A stretch of DNA of 64,000 bases, from contig CAAGDG010000093.1 of the NCBI GenBank assembly GCA_900768515.1, positions 1-64,000 on the forward strand, read 5' to 3'. Source of the DNA: Lentisphaeria bacterium (GTDB lineage Bacteria > Verrucomicrobiota > Lentisphaeria > Victivallales > Victivallaceae). Of the stretch, positions 57,690-64,000 are shown in pieces. The notes beneath the pieces are model-generated. The model was not told the DNA's origin. It searched no databases and was given only the letters and a program-made list of their open reading frames with translations. The translations under genes were made by a program, and so were the position numbers. How positions within the stretch are numbered: position 1 is the stretch's first letter; each line of letters begins with the position of its first letter.

Positions 57690-58234
57690 ATGAAGTCATG
57701 TTGGTCCGGATCGGTTTCGGCGTCGGAGCGGCGCTTTCCGCCGGGATCGCCGCCGGCTGTTTCCGGCTGTCGGAACGGAATCTCGCCGTTGTGGAGCCGT
57801 GGCCCCGCAACCGTTTCTGGGGGATGGTGCTCGGCTGGGCGGCGCTGGCGATCTGCGTGCCGCATGCGGAGGCGGTCTCACCGGGATTTCTGCTGCCGCT
57901 GCTCTGGCCGCTGGCGGTCGCGGTTCCGGTTCTCGGCTACTTCTATGTGGACTACCCGCTGGCCCGGTCGGTCGGCGGACTGGCGATTCTGGGCGGCTAC
58001 TATCTGATCCACTTCGGATTTGAATTCCACACGCCGGCTCTGCCGCTCTACGCGGTGCTCGGCTGGATCCTCGGAATCGGCGGAATCTGGGTTTCGGGAA
58101 AGCCGTGCAGTCTGCGCGACTGGCTGCGGCTCTGCGCCCGTTCCCGGCGCTGGCGGCTGGTCAGTGCGGGATATTTCGCTCTGCTGGCGCTGGCGCTGGT
58201 CGCGGCGGCGCTCTTCACCGACGGGAGGGCGTGA
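57686..58234 (+). CDS. Small polytopic membrane protein
   Basis: 182 residues with about five hydrophobic helices (VRIGFGVGAALSAGIAAG; FWGMVLGWAALAICV; LLPLLWPLAVAVPVLGY; LPLYAVLGWILGIGGIWV; GYFALLALALVAAALF). No recognised family. Coupled to nudC by an ATGA overlap, and 2 bp from rsmG. Confidence 0.72.
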   Translation: MNEVMLVRIGFGVGAALSAGIAAGCFRLSERNLAVVEPWPRNRFWGMVLGWAALAICVPHAEAVSPGFLLPLLWPLAVAVPVLGYFYVDYPLARSVGGLAILGGYYLIHFGFEFHTPALPLYAVLGWILGIGGIWVSGKPCSLRDWLRLCARSRRWRLVSAGYFALLALALVAAALFTDGRA

Positions 58235-58236
58235 CG

Positions 58237-58938
58237 ATGGAGCTGGATATTGCCGCCTTCGCCCGGGAGTGCTGCGTCCCGGATCCGGAGGGATTCGCCG
58301 CCGGCATGGAGGCGTTCTACCGGATTCTGATCGAAACCAACCGGACGTTGAATCTGACCCGGATCACCGAACATGGCGATTTCGCGGTCAAGCACGTGGC
58401 CGATTCGCTGTCGATCGCGCGCTGTTTTCCGGAACTGGCCCGGGAGAGGCTCGCGGTGGCCGACGTCGGCTGCGGGGCGGGTTTCCCGTCGCTGGTGCTC
58501 GCCTTCGCCTATCCGAACCTGGAGCTAACTCCGATCGATTCGACCGGGAAGAAGGCGGCGTTCGTGGCGCGGACGGCTGAGATGCTCGGCTTGCGCAACG
58601 TCCATGTCGTCACCGGACGCTGCAATGAATTGAACCGCCGTCCGGAGTTCCGGGCGCGGTTCGACGTTGTCACCGCCCGGGCGGTCGCCCCGGCGCCCGT
58701 GCTCTACCGGGACGCCTGCAACCTGGTCGGGCCGGGCGGTCGCTTTCTGCTCTACAAAACACCCGGACAGGCGCAGGAAGAGCTTCCTGAACTACGCGGG
58801 AGCGGCGCAAAGCGGAAGGTCGAATGGCGGGTGACTCCCGTTTTCGAACTGCCGGGACACGCCGGCGAACGGCTGTTCCTCTACTCCGCGCCGCGTTCCG
58901 GTGCCGGAACCGTCGGAACACGGCCTTCCGGGGCCTGA
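58237..58938 (+). CDS. rsmG: 16S rRNA (guanine-527-N7) methyltransferase
   Basis: 233 residues from ATG 58237 (GGGAGG 9-14 bp upstream). TNRTLNLTRITE, KHVADSL, SAM-binding VADVGCGAGFPSLVLA (about 78-93) and VVTARAVAPAPVL match RsmG (GidB). It methylates G527 in 16S rRNA; loss in other bacteria gives low-level streptomycin resistance. Last gene of the 47.8-58.9 kb run. Its 3' end overlaps the small exported-protein gene on the other strand by 58 bp. Confidence 0.95.
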   Translation: MELDIAAFARECCVPDPEGFAAGMEAFYRILIETNRTLNLTRITEHGDFAVKHVADSLSIARCFPELARERLAVADVGCGAGFPSLVLAFAYPNLELTPIDSTGKKAAFVARTAEMLGLRNVHVVTGRCNELNRRPEFRARFDVVTARAVAPAPVLYRDACNLVGPGGRFLLYKTPGQAQEELPELRGSGAKRKVEWRVTPVFELPGHAGERLFLYSAPRSGAGTVGTRPSGA

Positions 58939-59063
58939 CGGAGATTCTCCCCGGAACCGTCCGGAAGCGGACGTTCGGGAAACTCCCGTGGCGGTTCGGC
59001 GGAGTGCGCGGCGAGCGCGGCGAGGGTGAACAAAATGGCGGCGGTCGTGCGGTCGATCTTCAT
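58881..59063 (-). CDS. Small exported protein coupled to the Mur ligase gene
   Basis: 60 residues. Signal peptide MKIDRTTAAILFTLAALAA, likely cleaved after HSA, then an acidic/Pro-rich tail (EPPREFPERPLPDGSG). The ATG overlaps the Mur ligase stop as ATGA (59063-59060), and GGAGGGAC lies 6 bp upstream inside that gene. This gives firm support despite the small size. The 3' 58 bp are antisense to rsmG. Function unknown; position at the end of the dcw run suggests an envelope role. Confidence 0.65.
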   Translation of the reverse strand: MKIDRTTAAILFTLAALAAHSAEPPREFPERPLPDGSGENLRQAPEGRVPTVPAPERGAE

Positions 59064-60598
59064 GATTGTCCCTCCATGGTCAGGCTTGCGGCGTAGTCGG
59101 AAAGCGAATTGTCCCTGGCTCCCATGATCACGATCAGGTCGCCGGGACCGGTCTGCAGCAGCAGGTAGTCGGTGAGCAGTTCGCGGTTCGGAAAGAAGAG
59201 GTAGCGGCGCGGACGGCGGGTCCGGCTCTTCCATTCATCGCAGACCTCCTCGGATTTCGGACTGAAACTGGTGGTCCCTCCGGCGTAGAAGGGGGGCAGC
59301 AGAATGAAGCGGTCCCCGTTGCGCAGTTCGGGTTCGAGATCGCGGAAAAGTTCGTCCTTCATGAAACCGAACGGTTTGAAGCCGTGCGGCTGAAAGACCG
59401 CGTAGAGGTTGCCGGAACAGTTCTCCCGCAACGCGCGGAGACACGAGAGGATCTTCTCCGGATTGTGGGCGTAATCGTCGAAGACCATCGCGCCGGAGAC
59501 GGTCATCCCGGCGTAGTCGTTGCGCCTCCAGACTCCGTCGAACCGCTCCAGCGCCTCCAGCGCCGCTTCCCGGTCGAACCCCAGCAGTTCCAGCATGGCG
59601 TCGATCGCCAGCGCGTTCAGAGCGGTATGGTACCCCGGCTGCGGAAGCACCAGCTTGCGGCCGCCGGAAAATTCCGCCAGCGTGGCGCGTTCCTCGATCC
59701 GGCACTCCTCCTGGTGGATGCCGTAGATTCCGAGCGCGTTGTTCGCTCCGGCCAGGTCGAATGCGGCGCGGTCGCCGGTGGCGGCGATCTCCTGCCTGCG
59801 GCCGCGGGAGTAGATGGCGGCGGCGCGGGTCACATTCCGGTAGTCGGTCACTGCATAGCGGCTGTCCGGCCGCGGCTCGGCGTCGAAGACGACCAGTTCC
59901 GGTCCGTCCGGTTTCAGGTAGGGCTGTACCGCGTCGTAGACGCTCCGTTCGATGACTGCGCCCTTGCGGACGCGTCCGAGGAACTCCCCGAACACCCGGG
60001 CCAGTTCCTGCTTGTCGTAGTGATCGGTTCCGAGATTGAGCACCAGCGCGTAATCGGGCGAGTAACGGAGCAAACTCTTGTCGCTCTCGTCGGCTTCGAA
60101 GACGAAGTAACGACGCGAACCGGAACGGTAGTTTCCCGCGAACCGTCCCCCGCGGAACCGTTTGATCAGCGCCCCGTCGAGACAATCCGGATCGACGCCG
60201 AGATTGACCAGCGCCTCGGCGAGGTAGGCGGTCACGGTGCTTTTTCCGCAGCTGCCGGTTACGGCGATGGTGTTCCGGTAGCCGGCCTGTTCGATCATCC
60301 GTTCGAGCAGCTCGGCCCGGTGGAGCCGGGGGACGCCGGGAGCGGCTTTGAAGTCGGGATTTCCCTCTTCGATCGCGGTCGAGTAGGCGAGCAAGTCGGG
60401 AAGTCCGTCGGCGGCGAAGGAGCCATCCTGCGGATAGATCCGGATTCCGGCCAGTTCGAGCGCGTCGAGGATCCGGCGGTTCTCCGGTTTCGCGGCGTCG
60501 CGGTCGCTTCCGGTGACGGTGAACCCGAGGTCGGCGCACATTGCGGCCAGTCCGCTCATGCCGATGCCGCCGATGCCGATGAAGTGAATGCGAGTCAT
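59060..60598 (-). CDS. murC: Mur ligase, MurC/Mpl type
   Basis: 512 residues. The N-terminal Rossmann domain IHFIGIGGIGMSGLA is diagnostic of MurC/Mpl. P-loop TGSCGKST (114-121) replaces the usual GTHGKTTT, and EADESDKSLL, NLGTDHYDKQE, the C-terminal GVWRRNDYAG and FDDYAHNPEKI follow. It most probably adds L-Ala to UDP-MurNAc (MurC); a recycling Mpl-type ligase is the alternative. It occupies the slot after ftsI where murE normally lies. ATGA overlaps join it both to ftsI and to the small exported gene. Confidence 0.85.
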   Translation of the reverse strand: MTRIHFIGIGGIGMSGLAAMCADLGFTVTGSDRDAAKPENRRILDALELAGIRIYPQDGSFAADGLPDLLAYSTAIEEGNPDFKAAPGVPRLHRAELLERMIEQAGYRNTIAVTGSCGKSTVTAYLAEALVNLGVDPDCLDGALIKRFRGGRFAGNYRSGSRRYFVFEADESDKSLLRYSPDYALVLNLGTDHYDKQELARVFGEFLGRVRKGAVIERSVYDAVQPYLKPDGPELVVFDAEPRPDSRYAVTDYRNVTRAAAIYSRGRRQEIAATGDRAAFDLAGANNALGIYGIHQEECRIEERATLAEFSGGRKLVLPQPGYHTALNALAIDAMLELLGFDREAALEALERFDGVWRRNDYAGMTVSGAMVFDDYAHNPEKILSCLRALRENCSGNLYAVFQPHGFKPFGFMKDELFRDLEPELRNGDRFILLPPFYAGGTTSFSPKSEEVCDEWKSRTRRPRRYLFFPNRELLTDYLLLQTGPGDLIVIMGARDNSLSDYAASLTMEGQS

Positions 60599-62430
60599 GG
60601 TTTTTGTCCCGTACTGGACCCGGTCTCCGGGACCGGGTCCGGCTGGATGTTCAGGTGCCGGAGCACCCGGGTGCAGGTCGCCTTGAAGGTCGGCGCCGCC
60701 ACGGTCGAGGCATAGTAGGCCCCCTTCGGTTCATCCATCGTGACCAGCATCACCAGTGCCGGGTCGCGGGCCGGGACGAAGCCGACGAAACTGGAAAAGT
60801 ATTTTCCGGAGGCGTAACCGTGGCCGGGAATGTATTTGCGGGCGGTCCCCGTCTTGCCCGCCACCTGGTATCCCGGAATCGCCGCCTTGACCGCGGTGCC
60901 GCCGGGTTCGGTGACCTTGACCATCATCTGGACCAGCGTGTCGCAGGTGGCCGGATTGTCAAACATCTGGACTGGATCCGGGACCGGAAGTTTGGTCACG
61001 ACACCGGTGACCGGATCCTGAATCCGGTCCACCAGCCGCAGCTGCGGCAGCAGTCCGTGGTTGGCCAGCGCGCAGTAGGCGCGCAGCATCTGCAACGGCG
61101 ACACCCGGACGCCGTAGCCGATCGGAATGCGGGTGATCGCCAGCCCGTCTTTCCGCCAGCTTTCCAGAGAGGGGAGCCGCCCGGCGGTTTCCCCGGGGAA
61201 GGGGAGGCCGGTCCGGGTGCCGAACCCGAAACTCCTGAGCGCCTGGTAGGCCCGTTCCGGACCGAGCATCATGGCGATTTTCGCGGTTCCGATATTGCTT
61301 GACTTCTGAATGACTCCGGCGACCGTCAGGCGGTCGTAGGGATGGGTATCGGTCAGAGGACGGCCCAGATAGATCCAGCGGCCGTGTTCGCAGTCGATTT
61401 CGGTGTCGGGCGTGACCACCCCCCAGTCGAGCGCCTTGCCGATCGAGAAGGGTTTGATGATCGAACCCGGTTCGAGACCGTCCTCCGCGATGCGGGTCCG
61501 GCTGGCCGCGGGGGAGAAGGTCGAGCGGTCGTTGGGGTCGAAAGTGGGACGCTGCGCCATTGCCAGCACACTGCCGGTTTTGGGATCGACGATCGCCGCG
61601 TACAGTGCGGCGGGTTTCCATTCGGCCCACGCCTTGTCCAATTCCTCCTCCAGAATCGCCTGTATCGGTTCGGATATGGTCAGGTAGATGTTGCGGCCGT
61701 CGCGGCTCTCCAGCGATTCGTGCAGTCCGTAGTTGAGCGGGCGGCCGATGCGGTCGCGCTCGTAAATTTCGCGTCCGGCGTCGGCGGTCATCTGGCGGTC
61801 GTAGTATTTTTCCAGGCCGAGCTGGGCGACGTCACTGTCGTCGACCACGTTGGTGTATCCGAGTACATTCGAGAGCATCGACCCCTTGGGATAGGTCCGT
61901 TTGTAGGAGTCGGTGAAGAAGAGCACTCCGTTGATCCGGGTGACCTGCAGCTGTTTTTTGATCGCATCCGCGACGTCGATGTCGAGATCGCGGGCGATCA
62001 CCGTGTAGCGGTTGGGAACTTCAACCGGCTTTCCGTCTTCTCCGAGCAGCGGTTCCCCTTTCCGGTTGTAGCGGAACCGGGTCGGACGGAGCCGCCGGTA
62101 GTATTCGCCGTCGTCTCCGCCGAGCTGGTAGGCGAGCAGCGCGGCAAGTCGTCTCCGCTGAATGTCGCTGCCGAGATTCGAGGGGTCGGCGGTGACGTGC
62201 ACGCAGGGAACGTTGCTGACCAGAAGATTTCCGGAGACGTCGTAAATTTCGCCGCGCCGCCCGGAAGTGATCCGGGTGGTGGTGTACCGCGCCCGGGCTT
62301 TTTCGAGGAACTCATCATGCTGTCTGACCTGCACGAAATAGAGCCGGACCAGCACCGTGATCGCCGGCAGAAGCACGAGCGCCGCCATCCATTTCATGCG
62401 GAACCGGATGGTGTCGTTGTTGCTGCGCAT
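60595..62430 (-). CDS. ftsI: Septal peptidoglycan transpeptidase (PBP3/FtsI)
   Basis: 611 residues. N-terminal membrane helix (WMAALVLLPAITVLVRLYF). Transpeptidase triad: Ser323-x-x-Lys326 in LEPGSIIKPF, SSN at 377-379, KTG at 526-528. The pedestal motif GRRGEIYDVSGNLL (57-70) is typical of class B PBPs. It crosslinks septal cell wall during division with FtsW (not in the window). GGAAGAG-like site precedes ATG 62430. The 25-bp gap from the ftsL-like gene and ATGA overlap with the Mur ligase mark one operon. Confidence 0.93.
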   Translation of the reverse strand: MRSNNDTIRFRMKWMAALVLLPAITVLVRLYFVQVRQHDEFLEKARARYTTTRITSGRRGEIYDVSGNLLVSNVPCVHVTADPSNLGSDIQRRRLAALLAYQLGGDDGEYYRRLRPTRFRYNRKGEPLLGEDGKPVEVPNRYTVIARDLDIDVADAIKKQLQVTRINGVLFFTDSYKRTYPKGSMLSNVLGYTNVVDDSDVAQLGLEKYYDRQMTADAGREIYERDRIGRPLNYGLHESLESRDGRNIYLTISEPIQAILEEELDKAWAEWKPAALYAAIVDPKTGSVLAMAQRPTFDPNDRSTFSPAASRTRIAEDGLEPGSIIKPFSIGKALDWGVVTPDTEIDCEHGRWIYLGRPLTDTHPYDRLTVAGVIQKSSNIGTAKIAMMLGPERAYQALRSFGFGTRTGLPFPGETAGRLPSLESWRKDGLAITRIPIGYGVRVSPLQMLRAYCALANHGLLPQLRLVDRIQDPVTGVVTKLPVPDPVQMFDNPATCDTLVQMMVKVTEPGGTAVKAAIPGYQVAGKTGTARKYIPGHGYASGKYFSSFVGFVPARDPALVMLVTMDEPKGAYYASTVAAPTFKATCTRVLRHLNIQPDPVPETGSSTGQKP

Positions 62431-62455
62431 CGTTCAGACTCTTCCTGCTGAAGCT

Positions 62456-62908
62456 TCAGTTCCTGCGGTAGGCGGCGCTTCCGCCGCGCCTCGGATTGCC
62501 GGTCCGGACGGGGACGTTGACCGCGACCTCCAGCGGAACTCTTGCCGCCTGTTCCCGGCTCAGAACCGCCATGCGGGTCACCTGTCCCGGCATCGGCTGA
62601 TGGAGCCGCAGATCGAAACGGGCGATCATCTCCCGGATGTGCGGCCACGAGCGAAGCCGTTCCCGGCTGATCCGCAGCTGGGCGATTTCGCGGTCGGTCC
62701 GTTCGATTTCGCGCTGGATGCGCTGGATCGAGCGTTCCGTCTCGGTGATCTTCTGGTTCAGATAGATGTAGCCGTTGAGCAATCCGGCGAAAGCGATGAC
62801 GATGAGGCCGAACTTAACCACGGTCAGCAGTTTTTCCCCGATGGAACCGCCGTGGGGGTTGTGCCTCGCCATCGACTCCCGCTTGAATTTTCCGGATTGG
62901 ATATTCAT
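62456..62908 (-). CDS. ftsL: FtsL-like division protein
   Basis: 150 residues. A single membrane helix LLTVVKFGLIVIAFAGLLNGYIYL (about 27-50) leads into a leucine-zipper-like coiled coil (KITETERSIQRIQREIERTDREIAQL), the FtsL scheme. A basic C-terminal region follows. Position between rsmH and ftsI is the invariant FtsL slot. GGAGGGAC precedes ATG 62908. Sequence identity to known FtsL is too low to be sure by eye. Confidence 0.7.
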   Translation of the reverse strand: MNIQSGKFKRESMARHNPHGGSIGEKLLTVVKFGLIVIAFAGLLNGYIYLNQKITETERSIQRIQREIERTDREIAQLRISRERLRSWPHIREMIARFDLRLHQPMPGQVTRMAVLSREQAARVPLEVAVNVPVRTGNPRRGGSAAYRRN

Positions 62909-62940
62909 GACAAGTGTCCCTCCGCCCGTCTTCCCTATAT

Positions 62941-63915
62941 CTAATGTTTTTTCTGATTCGTCTTTTTCCCGGTTTCGATCCGGATTGCCGCGCGCAGCCG
63001 GGCCGGGGCCGCACGGCGGTTGCTTTCCAGTTCATCCGGCCGGGCGGTGACCGCCTTCCGGGTCAGCAGTTCCAGTGTCGGCTGCTTGTTGCAGACGCAG
63101 ACCGGCAGTCCCGGCGGGCAGACGCAGCTGGCCGCCTCCTCCCGGAAAAAGTTCTTCACAATCCGGTCCTCCAGAGAGTGAAAGCTGATCACCGCGATTC
63201 TTCCGCCCGGGATCAGCAGCCGGACCGCCGCCGGCAGTGCGCGTTCGAGTTCGCCCAGTTCGTCGTTGACCGCGATCCGCAGCGCCTGAAAGACCAGTGT
63301 CGGCTCCGGAAGTTTTCCGGGCCGGGCGCGGCCGAGCACCTCGTCGCAGAGCGCAACCAGGTCGGCGGTGGTCGCAAACGGATGTTCCGCCCGGCGTTCC
63401 ACCGCCGCCGCGGCCAGTTTCCGCGACTTTGAAATCTCTCCATAGGTGCGGAAAATCCGCTCCAGCTCCTCCTCCGTGGCCTGATTGAGCAGCCGGCTCG
63501 CCGTCACTCCGGAGCGCCGGTCCATGCGCATATCGAGCGGTCCCTCGGCCCGCCACGAGAATCCCCGTTCCGCCCGGTCCAGCTGCGGCGAAGAGACGCC
63601 GATGTCCAGCAGCACCCCGTCGACCGTCTTCCAGCCGGAGCCGGCGGCGATCGAAGCCAGTTCCGAGTAGTTCCCCCGGACGAGCCGGACCCGGTCGCCC
63701 GCGAAAGCGAGAGTCTCCGCCGCCTTCTCCAGAGCCGCGTCGTCCCGGTCGATTCCGATGAGTTCGAGCCGCGGATACTTCCGCAGCAGCAGTGCGCTGT
63801 GGCCGCCTCCGCCGACGGTGCCGTCGATCATCCGGGCCGGGCGTTCCTCCGGAAAGGTCAGGAGTTCCGCCACCTCGCGGGCGAGAACCGGCACGTGTTT
63901 GAATTCTTCGCTCAT
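62941..63915 (-). CDS. rsmH: 16S rRNA (cytosine-1402-N4) methyltransferase
   Basis: 324 residues from ATG 63915. RsmH (MraW) methylates N4 of C1402 in 16S rRNA. N-terminal HVPVLAREVAELL, SAM site IDGTVGGGGHSALLL (about 34-48), LLDIGVSSPQLDRAERGFS, DMRMD and ISFHSLEDRIVKNFF (about 245-259) are all present. The C-terminal CVCPPGLPVCVCNKQP segment is a usual Cys-rich tail. A longer in-frame start at 63999 would run into the preceding gene, so it is rejected. Confidence 0.96.
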   Translation of the reverse strand: MSEEFKHVPVLAREVAELLTFPEERPARMIDGTVGGGGHSALLLRKYPRLELIGIDRDDAALEKAAETLAFAGDRVRLVRGNYSELASIAAGSGWKTVDGVLLDIGVSSPQLDRAERGFSWRAEGPLDMRMDRRSGVTASRLLNQATEEELERIFRTYGEISKSRKLAAAAVERRAEHPFATTADLVALCDEVLGRARPGKLPEPTLVFQALRIAVNDELGELERALPAAVRLLIPGGRIAVISFHSLEDRIVKNFFREEAASCVCPPGLPVCVCNKQPTLELLTRKAVTARPDELESNRRAAPARLRAAIRIETGKKTNQKKH

Positions 63916-63922
63916 CGCACGT

Positions 63923-64000
63923 TTATCCTCTTCCCAAAACGCCTGCGAGCAGTCCGGAGAGGTTGTCGTCTCCGCCCTCGCTGACCTTCTGGATTTCATC
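63923..64000 (-). CDS. C-terminal end of upstream gene, probably mraZ
   Basis: An open minus frame enters from the right edge and stops with TAA at 63925-63923, giving the last 25 codons of a gene. The residues are acidic then Gly/Leu-rich (EGGDDNLSGLLAGVLG). The gap to rsmH is 7 bp. In dcw clusters the gene immediately before rsmH is mraZ, so that is the likely identity, but the visible tail alone cannot prove it. Confidence 0.45.
   Translation of the reverse strand, partial: DEIQKVSEGGDDNLSGLLAGVLGRG

Overview
The window is GC-rich and densely coded. It looks like chromosomal DNA of a Lentisphaerae/Victivallales-type bacterium in the PVC group. Grounds for this are a class III prepilin start typical of that group ([23 protein letters not shown]), several carbohydrate-active enzymes paired with AraC regulators, a giant glycine/threonine-rich repeat adhesin with a metzincin site, a DUF4139 protein, an AsmA-like giant, and an archaeal/eukaryal-type single-chain glycyl-tRNA synthetase. 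The phylum call is inference from gene content; no rRNA is present to confirm it.

Layout. 1-2.8 kb: the start of a CgeB-like glycosyltransferase (cut by the window edge), a tRNA-modifying GluQ synthetase, and an HhH-GPD DNA glycosylase. 3-20.6 kb: an accessory sugar region with an MFS transporter, a DUF4139 protein, an orphan basic protein behind a strong promoter and a foldable leader, a heparinase-II/III-type lyase next to an AraC regulator, a frameshifted pseudopilin, a secreted 32-residue-repeat protein, a glycosidase-like protein behind a palindromic operator/promoter, a GH2 beta-mannosidase-like enzyme divergent from a second AraC regulator, a lipoprotein, and tRNA-Ser(UGA) at the boundary. 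20.7-36.3 kb: mostly housekeeping genes (htpG, DUF349 coiled coil, argC, hisF, rsmA, glyS), interspersed with a lipoprotein-HTH-hisF operon, a 748-residue membrane protein with an EF-hand-like loop, a TSCPD protein and a QueG-like iron-sulfur protein.

36.5-41.1 kb: a 1398-residue metzincin/repeat surface protein followed 77 bp later by a 43-residue peptide gene, bounded by one promoter and one terminator. 41.2-47.7 kb: divergent panB and rnr, a membrane-anchored coiled coil, and a GH63-like glucosidase. 47.7-58.9 kb: one long, tightly packed plus-strand run (HD hydrolase, unusual Ser/Thr kinase, pyrF, der, small conserved protein, 1251-residue AsmA-like protein, TatD nuclease, nudC, membrane protein, rsmG). 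58.9-64 kb, minus strand: the start of a compact dcw cluster (probable mraZ tail, rsmH, ftsL-like, ftsI, Mur ligase, small exported protein).

Across the window, visible promoters share a TTGnnn box, a 16-17 bp spacer and a TAtatT-like box, often with an extended -10. No CRISPR array, intact transposon or prophage was seen. The best candidates for something undescribed are the metzincin-adhesin plus YxxP-type micropeptide pair (36.5-41.1 kb) and the structured leader that can occlude the start of the 6.6-kb orphan gene.
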